Assembly: GCA_019022495.1 (NCBI GenBank)
Contig: JAFEKR010000027.1
Coordinates: 281,001 to 345,000, forward strand
DNA: 64,000 nucleotides
Direction: 5' to 3'
Source: Epichloe hybrida
Lineage: Eukaryota > Ascomycota > Sordariomycetes > Hypocreales > Clavicipitaceae
Part shown: positions 11,205 through 23,700 of the stretch, in pieces
Layout of the letters: the number at the start of each line of letters is the position of its first letter
Position numbering within the stretch: position 1 is the stretch's first letter
The notes under the pieces: model-generated
What the model saw: the letters and a program-made list of their open reading frames with translations, nothing else
The model's database searches: none
What the model was told of the DNA's origin: nothing
Program-made: the position numbers and the translations under genes

Positions 11205-13379
11205 CTTCCTTATGGTTTCAAGGGGTATCAGGTCTCTTTTCTAGTCCTGTTATATCTTTAGTCAGTCCAGAATTACTCTAGGGTTATAGCTTTGGTTAGG
11301 AACTATTAATAGTTCTTCTTCTCTTCCTTAATAAGACAAAGGGTCATTCTAATCCATTCACAGAACTCTTATAGTCTGTCTAGCGAATCTATAATCACTC
11401 CTCTGCACTCTAGAATACTATAATAGGCTCTAATAAGTTAATTCTAAAGTGCCCTTTTAGTTTAGCCTACTTTAGGCACTACTTATTATAAGATAGCTAG
11501 TCTTTCTATAAGTTTATTAAAGCATTTAATCATTAACTTACTTAGGTTATTATTTACTATTTCTTATAAGGAAGTGTTATTTTACTCTAGCAGATATCTT
11601 TACTATATATCCTTAGTTTTAAATTGTTCTCTTATATAGCTAATAAGCATAGGGAGATCTTATAGTTATCTAGGTTTAGAGAGGTAGTTTACATAGTATT
11701 ATAGTGCTTTGCCTTTAAGTATAACCTTAAAAGCATAACTAGCTTATTTAAGCTAGATATTAAGTAACTTACACTTTCTATAGAATATTTAAAGCTTTAA
11801 TTTAAGGATATTATAGTTATTAGCGCTATAAAGTTATTCTTTAGGGTATACCTTAGATAGGTTAATAATCTGCTTTAGCAAAGGTCTCTAGGTTTATAGG
11901 GGTCCTCTAGGTATTTCCCTTTATATTTATAGAAGGGGTAGTAAGGTCTTTAGGAAGTAAGAGGGCGGCTTTATAAGCAGCACCCTTAGGGCTTATTATT
12001 CCCTCTAATCCTCCTCTTCCTTATATTAGGGAGGAGGAATTATAGCTCTTTAAGCTATACTAATAGGTACACTACTAGCCCTAGATAGCATAGGTTACCT
12101 CTGTTAGTAACTCTCTTACTTAGGGGCATTATTAGCAGTGTTACTAGGGTAATACTACTGACTTGCCTCTAGTGAAGGTATAAGCAAGGGAGTCACCTAT
12201 AAATGCTTGTAAATAGCATCCTTAGGTAGTCTTAACTCTAGGTTAATTAACCTTCCTAAGGGAGATTAGCTAGGTCTTCCTAGAGGGGATTAACTTAGTC
12301 TTCCTAAGGAAGTCTAGCTTATTAATCCTTTTAATAGTAATTATACTAATAAACAGGGTAATAGGGTAGGTTACCTAGTTCTAACATTACTATTATCTAG
12401 TAAATCACAGAAGAACTCTTTATTCTATAGGTTCTTTTAGAAGCTTATATACTTCTTCCTAGCCTCTTTAATTTCTTTAAGAGTTTAAAATTTAAATTCT
12501 TCTTAGTTTACTACTTCTTTAAGGTTATTTACTATCTTAGTGCCTCTTCTAATAGTTATATACACTCTATTATAAAGAAGATAGTCTTAAAGTCTATTCT
12601 ATGAAAGGTCTCTTCCTTCTGCGAACTTATCCCTTAACTATTTATAAAAGTTATTACTAAATTCAGAGAATAGTATTCTTCTAAATAACCCTTGCTCCTT
12701 ATATTATTTAGTCTTTATAAGGATATAAAGACTGATTTCCTTAGGTGTTATTATCTCTTTATATTTAGAACTTCCTATTTATTAAAGTAGTTCTTCTATA
12801 ATATATTATTAAAGCCTTATAGAGATATAGGGGTATAGGTTAGTGTAAACAGGGGTTTTTCCTTTATTAAGGTATTTATTATTATCTCCTGTTTTAATGC
12901 CTTCTATAGTATCATTATAGCTATTAGTCTTACTAGGAACTCTAAATTAACTAGAGGTTCTAGACAGTCTAGCTGTATCTAATATTATAATTAATTAAAG
13001 GAGGTAAATCTTATAATATAAGAAAAAAAATAGTAGAACTATAATTATATAACGTATTTTGGATGTAAAGGATTATAAGGCAAGGTGGTTAACTTTAAAT
13101 ATATAATAGAACGCATAATAAAGAAAGACAAGGGGATAGCTTAGCTACTAGCATTAAACCTTTCTTTATTATTTCAGAGTCTATATAGATATAGATATTA
13201 ATACTAAAGTAAGAAGAGAGCTATATTATACCTTTCCGTTAGCATAACTTATTATTAAACGTAGCCCTCCTATTTCATAGGGCAAGTTATCATTAGATAA
13301 GCTACCTTTTCTAATTAACCTTGCTAATCTATGGTGTTTAAAGACTGCGTGGTTATCTATGAAGGTAACCACTAATCAG
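11205..13379 (-). pseudogene. Copia-B gag remnant (5' part)
   Basis: On the minus strand a copia gag is readable from about 12700 to 11250. It includes an LKGKALQYY-type segment that matches the equivalent part of Copia-E (SGNAKQYYLNYL). It is separated from its own zinc knuckle by the Gypsy-C insertion. About 12900-13379 is the untranslated leader. Stops occur every 10 to 20 codons. Confidence 0.65.
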
Positions 13380-13685
13380 TGTTAGATTCATAGGGTATTG
13401 AATTTAATATAATATAGTTATGAGCCTAAAGAATAGTATTGTTATTAATTATCTATTCTAGGCTGCATTATCTGTTATTATGATTAATTAAGTTGTTTGA
13501 AAAGAGAGGTAAAAGCTAGAAGTTATAATACATAAAGGGAAAAGGGGTTACGCATTTGTGTCCCCACATTTCCTAGCTAATTAACATGCTAGGTTATAGG
13601 TCACGTGCGGGGTCCGCGCGCGGCCCGAGCTTCTGCCGGGTAATTACGGCTGTGACGCGCGATTAATATCACCTTTGTTCCAACA
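13380..13685 (-). repeat. Copia-B LTR (5' LTR of the minus-strand element)
   Basis: Partner of the repeat at 108-413. It keeps more G+C in its last 100 bases than the other copy, so the two LTRs were mutated unevenly. CACGTG lies at 13602-13607. TAGAC follows directly at 13686. Just inside the element (13349-13372) there is a hairpin with GTGGTT and AACCAC arms next to where the primer-binding site should be. Confidence 0.95.
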
Positions 13686-15661
13686 TAGACCTTTATATTA
13701 TTAAACACGTAGTATTAACTAACCTTCTTTACAAACCTTATATTACTTTAGTTACTTATAATAAAAGGTATAAGGTAGGATAATCTCATAGGGATTATCA
13801 CAGACCTAGTAAGAGGTAATTATAAGATCTTTTTAACTATAACCCTTAGTACTTAACTATATATTAAAGGGGATAGCCCTAATAAGGCTTTTACTATTAG
13901 AAAGGACTCTTATAACCTAAAACCCCTAATAGCTATAAAAGCAGACCTTTAGCATGTAAGAATAGCTTATCTAGGTAAAGATATAATAGATTAAGTGCTT
14001 TAAAAGGTTAATATACTAATAAAAGAGCGTAGCAAGGGTAAATACGAGATTTGCTACATAGCTAAAGCGTAGAGGCAGATATTATAAGTTCTACAGATAG
14101 ATTCCCTACCCTTAGGACCTCTTTAGGTTATAACCTACGACCTCTTTGCTTAATTACAAGGCTATAATAAGGATTATTACATTACTCTTTTCACTTATAA
14201 AGCAACAGGCCTCTAATATATCTTTATAATCCTAATAAAGACTAAAATCATATCTTACTTTAATTAATTAGAAGCGCATTACATAAGGACCTTTAGAATT
14301 CATATTATGGTTATTATTACTAATAAGGAAACTACCTTCTAGACTAAGAGGTAAGAGGTAGAGGTTACTAAAAGAGGTATTATTATTAGGAAGTCTAGTC
14401 TAGCTTATCTGCATTAAAATAGGCATGCTAAGCGGTCTAGGGGGGTAATAATAAGAGTTATAATAACTCTAATAACCTAAGTAAGCTTTCTAGAGAATCT
14501 TTAGCCTATAGCTACGGAAGCAGCTATTTATATCCTTAATCGCACGCCTAGAAAGTCTCTAGATTAGCTTTTACTACATTAAGCTTTAAATAAATAGCTA
14601 CAAAAGAATAAGCTTTAATAGAATTATCTACTAGAGAAGCTAGAAGCTTTATTAAATTATCTTTAAGCTTTTAGTTATAAAGCTTTCGTAATAACACAGG
14701 ATAGGCTTAGGAAAACAGGCCTAAAGCTATCACAAAGAGCTCATATTAGTTATCTAGCTAGTCATATCTCTTCCACCTAATATCTAATTTAGGTACTAAT
14801 AATATAAAGGAATTATTAGTTCTTATTAAGCTATATTACCTTTGATAAGTTAATCTTCTACGCTTAAGAAAAGGACCTTTTAATTAAGGAAAAAGAGCCT
14901 AAAAAACGCCTCCTTTAAGAGCTTATAGAAAACTTTAAGGTTAATAATATAGATATAGGATATCCTTAAGATATAGGGCACCTATAGGCATAAGACTCCC
15001 TTTCTCTAATCTATTAGTAAGAAGATTAATATAATTACAATTAACTAAATAATAAAGAAAAGGGAAAAGGAACTTAGGAATTAACTCTCCTAACTCCTCT
15101 AAATTCACCTAGCCATTAACTAGATTTTTCGGATTATAAACCAATAAATATTAATAGTCTATTAAATCCTTCTAAAATAGATTACAAAGACAAAGATCTA
15201 GATATTCCTAATATTAACAAAGACAACCTCCTTAAAGCTTTCGCTGCTGCCTTTGCCCTAGGAGCTAAGAGTAAAGAAAAGCCTTATATATTAAGACTTC
15301 CTTTACCTCCTACTTATTATAATTATTTAGCTAGGCACCCTAAAGAAAAGGTATTTATTAAAGTAAGAGATAAAGAGTATAATAAAGTTATTAATAATAA
15401 GGTTACTATTAAAGTTAGTAGATTAGAAGTCCCTTTATATATTAAGATCTTAGGACTTACTTAGGTATTTGCTTATAAATTAGATTAATTAGGCTACCTT
15501 ATAAGGCATAAGGCTTAATTATGTGTGCTTAGGAATTAGTAAGTAAAAGGGAACCTTTCTATAAGAGCTACTATATTAGTAAGCATTACGTTTAGGCTCC
15601 TTATAGCAATTCTATACTACTTTAACCTTAAAGCTTATTAGTATAATTTTATTATAGCTTT
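13686..15661 (+). mobile_element. Copia-A fragment 2: GAG-pre-integrase, integrase and start of reverse transcriptase
   Basis: This piece resumes the outer element after Copia-B. The integrase C-terminal part is clear near 14450-14570 (PIATEAAIYILNRTP). The N-terminal part of copia reverse transcriptase is readable near 15250-15661 (PLPPTYYNYL, then VFAYKLD...GYL.RHKA.LCV). It breaks off at the point that normally reads DAVNAF, where Gypsy-D inserted. The last five bases GCTTT (15657-15661) are repeated at 26351-26355. Frequent stops replace Gln and Trp. Confidence 0.85.
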
Positions 15662-15868
15662 TGTTACGTGCTGGCTTTGCACGTTGTTAGGTCGAATCCG
15701 TCAGAGGGGCCAACGGATTCGTAGGTTCGTGAGTCATGCTAAGTTCACTTATAAAAGCTACTCTTAGGGGTAGGTTCAGATGTTAGAAGTAAGTTAATTC
15801 CTCTACCTATAATGCCAAACTCGTTCTTATCCTTCTTATTAGTAGCTAAGCAGTTTTACTACGTAATA
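15662..15868 (-). repeat. Gypsy-D 3' LTR
   Basis: This 207-bp repeat pairs with 26144-26350 and differs by transitions only. In the less mutated copies the ends form a 9-bp inverted repeat, TGTTACGTG and CACGTAACA. Confidence 0.94.
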
Positions 15869-16223
15869 AGTGCTAGGCGCGCCTTAAAAGACAACTGTCC
15901 TAGTTATAACTAGCTAAATCCTAGTCTAATTTAGCATCTATAATAAAGCAAAATAATTTCCTCCTAGCAACGGAAGTGAAAACAAAGGAAAGTAAATTCA
16001 TTATGTTTATTGCTAAATACGTAACTACTATACTCCTTGGATAATGTTAATTAGAATTATCATGTTAAATAATGAATTCTTAATTCCGTGACCACTTATT
16101 CCTTTTCGCTCCATGTTCTTATCCCTTTTTTCTAAATTATTCTTTTTCTTCCTTTACTTACTAAATTCCTTTGCTCTAATGTCCTTTTTACCTTCTATAA
16201 TCACGCTTAAGTTTTCCTTATTA

Positions 16224-18750
16224 TCAAATAAAAACGCCCCTTTCTTTACGTTTATTAAGTTAGTCTAGCAACCCCGCAAATTTGTCTTCCTTAGTCGTGT
16301 TTTTATTTACTAGCTTGTTTACCTATATACGTGGTGTCACTAGATACGAAACTGCTTAAGCTATTTTTAGCTTTAGTCCTAATTTTTTAGTTAGTCTCTA
16401 TCTCTTTGTTAGCGTTTCTAGCACTAGAGTGTCCACACGCGCTTGCTTATCTGTTAATTTAACTTTATTAGCTAATCCTAGTGTTCATGACTTTCCGCGT
16501 GGTATTTCTAGCGCTAGAGTGTCCTTTTGTACTCGTGCCCTAGCTAATTTAGTACGCTTATCTGCTATTTCTAGCGTGGCTATCGCGGACTGTAGCTCTA
16601 TAACACTTTTCTTTAGCATTTGTAGTCTAGATTCCGCCAGACTTAAGACTATTAAAATTAGTTCCGCAGTGACTAATTTTGCTGTTTTTATATTTTCTTT
16701 AAGCTTCTTCTGCTCTAGTAAGAGCCTATTAATAGATATTACTTAAAGATTAATCCTATCCCGCAGTTCCATCACTATAGCTACTAACTCTGCCATCTTT
16801 TTCTCGTGCTTTTTTTTATTAATTATATTACGCTTTAGATTAATAACCTAATTATGAAATTCCTTTGATATTTTACCTAATTCCAAGCTTAGGATTCTTC
16901 CTTTTTAGTCCTTTAGTATCTCTAATACCTAGACGAACTTTTTGGTTGTTAATATTATATTCTCCTTTACTACTTTCTCTAGTTCCACTACTTTAGTCTC
17001 ACATTTATTAATATCTTTATTTGTGTCTTTTATAAGGTTTTCTACCGCTTTAAATTTAGTGTCTATCTTATTAATCTTATTAATTAAATCATTGATTTTG
17101 CTTATCTTATACTCCTTATTTCTTTCTTTATTCTATTGGAATTCAGCTGATTTGATTATTACTAATGTCCTTCTTATCTTAATACAAAGCAGATCTATCC
17201 TTCTAATACTAGCAAGTCCTCCTGTGATTATGCTATTCACCTCTCTATATTTATCCGCGAATCTTAAAGCTAGTAGGTTTACTTATAGTAGAAGCAACGC
17301 TATACTATTATAAGTAGTACATTAGCAGCTATATTTAACCATAATACTATTATAATAAGCTACTACCGCCGTTTTTACCTAATTCTTTACTTATCTAGTT
17401 ACTTCGCACTCCGTTAGATTTGCTATTAATTAATGCGCTGGTTTCCCTGCTTATTACGCTGCCTGCTATTATGCGCTTAAAGCGGCCTATTATTTGTTAA
17501 AAATAGTAAAGATCTGGATTACTATGTTCTACTATAACATAAAGTGGGCGTCCCTTAAATCCACCTCTAATCTATTAGCTACTATAGTAGTACTATTTAA
17601 GGCGAATTCGTAAGTATAAGCCTATATTACATAGCGGACATCCTATACGCTTGCCTTCTAGCCTACTATAGTATGCCTAAAGCTACTAAAGTTAATTAAT
17701 TTAATATCTCTTCCTTTGTATTTAGCGTTAAATTCCTTTATTGCTCTTTTGCGCGCTACTAATCTAATCTTTAGCATTAGTAGGTAATTCTCTAATCTAG
17801 ATCCTAGTTTTCTAAATCTAGCAAATAGCAATTAAAAATTGAGTTTTCTGATTTGCTTGTGCACCTGTAATGGTATAATAAGGTATTTAGCGGGCATGTT
17901 ATTAAGTTTGTCTTTAAATTTAGTCTTAAGTTCTTTTTCCTTGCCCTTAGACCCTATGAAGTTAGATTCTCTGTTACTACTAGCTCTAGTTTTAGGTTTA
18001 GATCCTTTGTTATTATTACTATTAACTTTATATTTAGCGTTCTTATTGCTTAATTAAGTAAGGTTAATTTTCTCTGCGTTATTACTACTTTTATTACTAT
18101 CCTAGTGGTTAACTTCCTCTTTACTACTGTTGTTTTCCTTAGTTATATAAATAAGTTTATTACTCTTTTAAGCTGCTTTACTTAGAGCCTGCTATACTTA
18201 TTTCTAAATTTGTTCCTAATTATCTTCTAGTAGTTACTATAATGCCTAATCACTTTCTTGTCTTTCTACCTCTAAATCTAGCGCTATAGCTAGGTAATCT
18301 TCGCCGCTATTGTTTTTTCTGTCTATATCTTATAATAAGGGCTCTATTCTAGCTACCTTTTTAATAGTAGTAGCAATAGCTTTAACATCTTCTACACCGC
18401 CTATAGCTACCTATGATAGCTTATTTAATTTGTCTTATACTATTATTAAGCCTACTAGATACTATTATTAGCGTAAAATCATGATTCGCTTTAGCGGATT
18501 TATAAACTCTTAAAATTAGTAAAATTCTAGTACTAACTTTAATGCATAGCGTAACCGCTTTAGTCCTTTAAAAACAACTGCTATGCCTAATTTACGTAGA
18601 AGGTTATCTGCCTATTTTTTATATGCTACCTTTTCTTTATAGGAAATAACTAAGTATTATGCTAAATCTACGTGTACTAATTCTCTAACTATTTAATTTT
18701 AGCGTATTAAAGCTAGGCACTAAATATATAGGTGCACTATATGTATTTAC
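16224..18750 (-). pseudogene. Gypsy-D accessory reading frame of unknown function (about 840 codons, coiled-coil rich)
   Basis: I do not recognise this gene. Codons sampled near 18566, 18041, 17099, 16430 and 16226 on the minus strand are all in one frame. The breaks between them are isolated TAA or TAG codons, mostly where Gln or Trp would fit, with no frameshift noticed. The predicted product begins with helical segments and a Lys/Ser/Asn-rich linker (about 17900-18100). From about 17200 to 16400 it is strongly heptad-like, rich in Lys, Glu, Leu and Ile. The natural stop is near 16224. It lies on the same strand as gag-pol and downstream of the chromodomain, where env or a second gag-like frame would sit. 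I see no signal peptide or membrane segment that would argue for env. Confidence 0.6.
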
Positions 18751-19039
18751 TTATAAATTATTTAGTTACATATATCTAACTTATTATTAAATAGAATAAA
18801 GTCTAGTCTTCTACCTAGGTAATAGCGTGGGTTATAATTAATTATATAAGCTTTATATTTAAGCTTAGAGGGAGTGTTTCTATATGTTATACAAAACCTC
18901 TTATAACTATTACACTTCTTTATCTCCTCTAGATAATACTCTTCTACTTCTAATAGCTTACAAAACTCTATTCTTCTTGTATTACTAAATTCGCGTACCT
19001 TAGCTATGTAGCAAAAGAAAGCTTTGTGAGATTATATAC

Positions 19040-19350
19040 ACTTATACTAAATCCTACTACGCTAAGTTTATATAGGTATTAGGGTTGTTGTAAAATATAG
19101 AAAATATAATAATTCAAAGAATATAACTACATAAGTACTAAATCTAACTACGCTAAGTTTGCGTAGGTATTAGGGGTTATTATAAGTATAAAGAATACAA
19201 GAGTTAAGAAAATGCAACTACATAGTTATTAAATAGCTTTGTAAGGTAATAGGAAATATTAATATTAAATGAAATTACGTGCGCGCGCACTGGATCTAGC
19301 TACGCTAGGAATGTGAAGGTATTATGAGATATTGTAGGATATAGGTTAAG
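19040..19350 (-). repeat. Degenerate tandem repeat between the Gypsy-D chromodomain and accessory frame
   Basis: A unit of roughly 90 bases is repeated about four times. The best two copies start near 19043 and 19128 and share the core CTACGCTAAGTTT followed by TAGGTATTAGGG. A fourth, less mutated copy near 19288 keeps CTAGCTACGCTAGG. No coding frame continues through it, so it may hold an RNA signal or promoter for the downstream frame. Confidence 0.55.
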
Positions 19351-19479
19351 TAGGTTACCCTTAGCTAATGTAATAAATAATATATGTAGGAGGATGTAAT
19401 AATTCCATGCTAACGCCTTGAATTCGCCCCTTATTATTACACCTTTCCTCTAATATTATTATTCCATAGGAGGTTTAAG

Positions 19480-22400
19480 GCCTTTCTTTATATACTCCCT
19501 TACCTAATTAATTAGGTTTTTCTTAAGATAATCCTCTACTATCTCCGCTATATTAATCCTTATTTTATCTTTTATAATCCATTAGTTATCCTTAGTAGCG
19601 TAGCCTTTTTATCTAACAAGGAATTCAATTCTTAATGTTTTAGTTTGCTTAAAAATCTTAATCTAATAGCCATAAATTCTCTTAATTTCCTAATAGTCCG
19701 CTTCCTGCGAATTATTAAACGTAATTAGCGGAGAAGCTACCTCTTCTCTCTTAAATAGGTCTTTTCCTTAGGCTAGCTTCTAAATCTACGTAGCTAATAC
19801 TACCGGATGCACACGCGAATTTAGAGGGAAATCTAATTAATATACTAAGGGATTTACTTTTTCTAATACCTTATATAGCCCTACCCTTTATGGGGACTAT
19901 TTCTTCTTTGGTTTACTAGGTAATTTATATCCCTTGTGCAGTTATAGATATACCATGTCTCCTTTGTTAATATTGACTAGTTTATGGCGATTATTATATC
20001 GAATTTTAGCAAGCGCGGCTGCTATTATAATTGCTAATTAGGCCTCGTGCTAGTATAATTTTTGTAGTACCGTAATGTTGTTTGCGTTAGATCTAGTGTT
20101 AGTTATGTTATTTAGAGAGAGTAAATTAATAATACTTAGCAGACAGAAACCATATAGTAGCTTGTTAGGAGCCTGCCCTATGCCCGTAGCTATAGTATTA
20201 TTTAGCTAATACTATAGTGCTAGTAGTAATAATGTCTATATTATATCTAGGTCTATTACTATATGATATTGTATTATAATTATTACCATCTGATTTTTCC
20301 TTTCCGTGGTTTTATTTATCTAAGGGTGATATGCTATGCCTATAAGGAGTTTGACTCCTACACGCTTAAATATCTCCCTTCATATATTAGATATAAACTT
20401 TAGGTCTCTATTACTAATAATTTGTCTTAGTAATCCCTAGTCTATAATATACAAGGCATAGAGAAGTAGTTCTGCCTAAATTTCTACTAGATATGTGGTA
20501 TGCCCTAGTATTAAAAGAGTTCTCTTACTAAATAAATAATTTACTAGGCATAGTAAATTATATATAGCATACCCCTCTATTTACTACATAGTGTTCGTAG
20601 CTAATACTTCTAGCATATCTGTTATAAAATTAAGTGAAATTATATAAAAAGGTGTTAGCTTTAACTATAATAGTTATAACTCCCTAGGCGGTTTTGACTA
20701 ATTAATGGCGTTTTCCTAACACACTATATAATAGGTAATATACTTACGAATTTACTAGCTTATACATAGAAAATAAACTAATTATAACTCTACTACCATT
20801 CTAGTAATTCCAAAATAGTGTTAGTTATTGTGTACTAGATGTAAGATAGATTTGACCTTAGTTATTAGAATATAGAGCTAGAAAAATCCATCCCCGCTAT
20901 AGTAGTATAGTAGACTATCTTTATATAAATCCTATCTATATAAAGGAATTCTTAGTTTAACTCTAGCATCCCTTACTGCTTGCCTTTCCTAATAGGCTTT
21001 TATAGCTAAGATAATTTAGCTAAATTTTCGGTCTAGCTAGTATCCTAATATAATTCTGGCCTTAAGTTCGTTATCTATAATTACTATTACAATATATTCC
21101 TTACTTACAAAATGCGCACTTACCTTTAATTTGTTATATTAACTCTTCTACGCTATCTCTCTATAGGTTACCTCCACTAGTAGCCTAGAAAGCGTATCCA
21201 GGATAACATTTAATGTTCCTAGTATGTGCGTTACCCTAAGATTAAATTATAATAAATAATTCGCGACTTTTACTAGTTTTAGATTAGCCTTATCTAGATC
21301 TATTATTAATAGCGAGGTGTGTTTAATAATGCCCTTAGCTAGAGAATGGTTAGTTAATATATTAACCACTACACTATTAGATTAAACTATTTTTCGGAGT
21401 TTCCTAACGCTCTATGTGATTACGGCTATCTCTGCTTCTGTTAAACTATACCGTTTCTTAGCATGTGATGTTGCCCTGGAGAGGAATAAGATTGGCCGAA
21501 TCCCGTTATTCTTAATGTCTTTCCTAGGGATGCTTTGACTATCCTATTTATCTTATAATTAGAAGGTATATAGGCTAAATCCTTCCTTATATGCATTAAT
21601 TTTAAGGAAAAGTGGTTTCTTTAGGTTATAGTGCTATAACATCTGTTTCTTACTTAGGAATGCTTTAATGTCTTTGAAAGCCTTTTTCTTATCTGCTATT
21701 AGCAAAAACGTCTTCTATTGCGTCTTTTGTTTCTATACTAGTTTTGAAATACTAGTGATTTTCTTATCCTTTTTACAGAACTCTCTTAATAGTATAGTCT
21801 TTTACTCCTATAATAGTTGAATTTATATATTAAACTATAGGATCCTATTACGAAGGAATCTAGCTATCCTAATGAAGGTTTCGAGGCTTAATAGATTGCT
21901 TAGGAAAATCATTTTTTAAAATGCTTTAAGTCTATTATTAGTATTAGTAATTCCATTACTATTAATAACAAAACCTAGTAACTAGATAGCGGGGTAGCTA
22001 ATAAATGATTTCTTTGCTATAATCATTATCCTGTTTTCTTCAAGGATCTTAAGCATGATGCTAAGATAATTCAAATAATCCTTAATGTTATCCGAAAAAA
22101 CAATAATATTATTAATGTAAACTTAAACAAAATGCTTATACTTTTAGAAAAGTTAGTCCATAAACCTTTAGGTAAAAGCGGGGGAATTTTTGAATCCTAT
22201 TAGTGCCACATTTAACGCCTCGAGGCCTTGATTTGATATGACCACTATGCGGGCTTAATAGTCCCTCCTAATCAGTAACTAATAGAAAAATCCCGTTCCG
22301 TTAAAAAGTAAGAAAACCTTCTTACTACATGTGTTATTTATAATGTTGCTTTAGTCTAGTAAAGGGTATATATCTAGTATTACTACGTTATTAAGCGGCC

Positions 22401-23700
22401 TTATGTTAATTACTACCTTTCCTTTCTTTTCCTAGCTAGTTTCGCGCCACACTATGAACGCTAGGCATGCTATAGCCGCTAGTTTATCTAAATATAATAT
22501 CTTACCCTTTAAGTGTAATTCATTATGTACTTTATTAAGTTTGCTTGCGTCCTAGCCCCCTAATTAGTAAGGTCTAATTAGCCTTATTTAATGTTACTAT
22601 CCCTTAATAAGGTTAATTCTTATTTTCTAGTCCTTAGGCATAGGTATGATGCCTCTGTCTTGATAAACGTTGTATTTATTTGTTAATTTAATAAACTTAC
22701 TTGCTGCATCCTAGTTAATATTAGTAACTTATACTCCGAAGTAATTAATAACATACAGGATCTCCTCTAGGCATAAGATTCCGTAAGATAGTACTCCTAT
22801 ATTAACCTTTTTCAGATCAAACTTATTATTTCCTTTATCTAACTTATTCTCCTTCTTATTCTCTTCTCCTATAGTCTCTATAATATCCTTACTAAAATAG
22901 GCATGATATGTAAAAGGATTATTGACTAGATGATTGGCGTTAACCTTACTCGCTGCCACTAGACGTGTAACCTTCTGATGTTTACTAATAGTGATAGTTT
23001 TGTCTATTAGGTTATACGCTACTATCTGTTTCTAGCTGGATCTGGTGATTAATATATTAGGAAAAAACTTTGAACATAATTATGCGTAGTACACGCTTAT
23101 CTCTTGGTTCTCCTATGCCTCCTTCTAACTAACTACTATAGTTAACTATGTCTTTAGTAGAATTATCACTATATAAGCTATAATAACCTGTTAGTGTAAA
23201 ACTTTGCTTATTAGTTAGAATATTTCTGCTTCTACTATTATATTATAAACTAACCTAAAAACTACTCTAGGACATACAAAATCGATTTTTGCTCTATACT
23301 TATAGAGAAAGTTTATTCTAAGTAGTAGTTTAGGGCCTAGATTTAGCATCACATCCGCTATAACTATGAAATGTCTAGCGATTTCTATTCTATACGCTAC
23401 TTCTAGGAGATAAAAATTAAATATAGCTGTTTTAGTAATAAAAAAGGAAGATTATACTCTAGATACTAGCTTTAGTTCCTGTGTTCTCTATTTTACATTT
23501 AACCTGTTTTACTATAACTATACCTTATCCGCTAATATTAATGATGTCCTAGTGTTAAGGCAGATTTGATGATTCTTACCTTTATTATTGAATTTTAGAG
23601 GAATTTTTAAATATATATTTGCTCTCTTCCTATTATATTTAACCTCCTAAGGTCTTATAATAGCTTTGATTACTTATCTAGGCATGAGTTATTTTAGTTT
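19480..23700 (-). pseudogene. Gypsy-D protease, reverse transcriptase, RNase H, integrase and chromodomain remnant
   Basis: Reading from right to left, protease lies about 23200-23600. Reverse transcriptase lies about 21700-22950, with the catalytic box at 22108-22119 reading YINN instead of YIDD and followed by VFSDN. RNase H is about 21100-21700. Integrase is about 19900-21000 and includes a YHP...TTERKNQ motif near 20280-20345. A chromodomain-like FLVRWKGY segment is near 19600. The open stretch 22729-22959 lies at the front of reverse transcriptase. Loss of both catalytic Asp residues shows it is dead. Confidence 0.8.

Larger units (their letters stand above)
108..13685 (-). mobile_element. 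Copia-B: complete but dead Ty1/copia retrotransposon carrying two nested insertions
   Basis: It is bounded by two 306-bp LTRs with TG...CA ends and by the target-site duplication TAGAC (103-107 and 13686-13690). On the minus strand the LTR begins TGTTGGAAC, a common copia start. Gag, protease, integrase, reverse transcriptase and RNase H follow in the copia order from right to left. A purine-rich tract precedes the 3' LTR (about 421-432). Removing Gypsy-C (with one TSD copy) and the solo LTR would leave roughly 6.8 kb. Every frame is broken, mostly by TAA and TAG where Gln or Trp is expected. Confidence 0.93.

Noticed and set aside
15690..15715. GGTCGAATCC-like string resembling a tRNA B box
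   Set aside because: It lies inside the Gypsy-D LTR and is repeated in the partner LTR. No cloverleaf or A box is present at the right distance.
16429..18057. Several plus-strand open frames rich in Leu, Ser and Ile that look like membrane proteins
   Set aside because: They lie antisense to the coiled-coil accessory frame of Gypsy-D. Lys and Glu codons on the minus strand read as Leu, Phe and Ser on the plus strand, so the hydrophobic look is a shadow.
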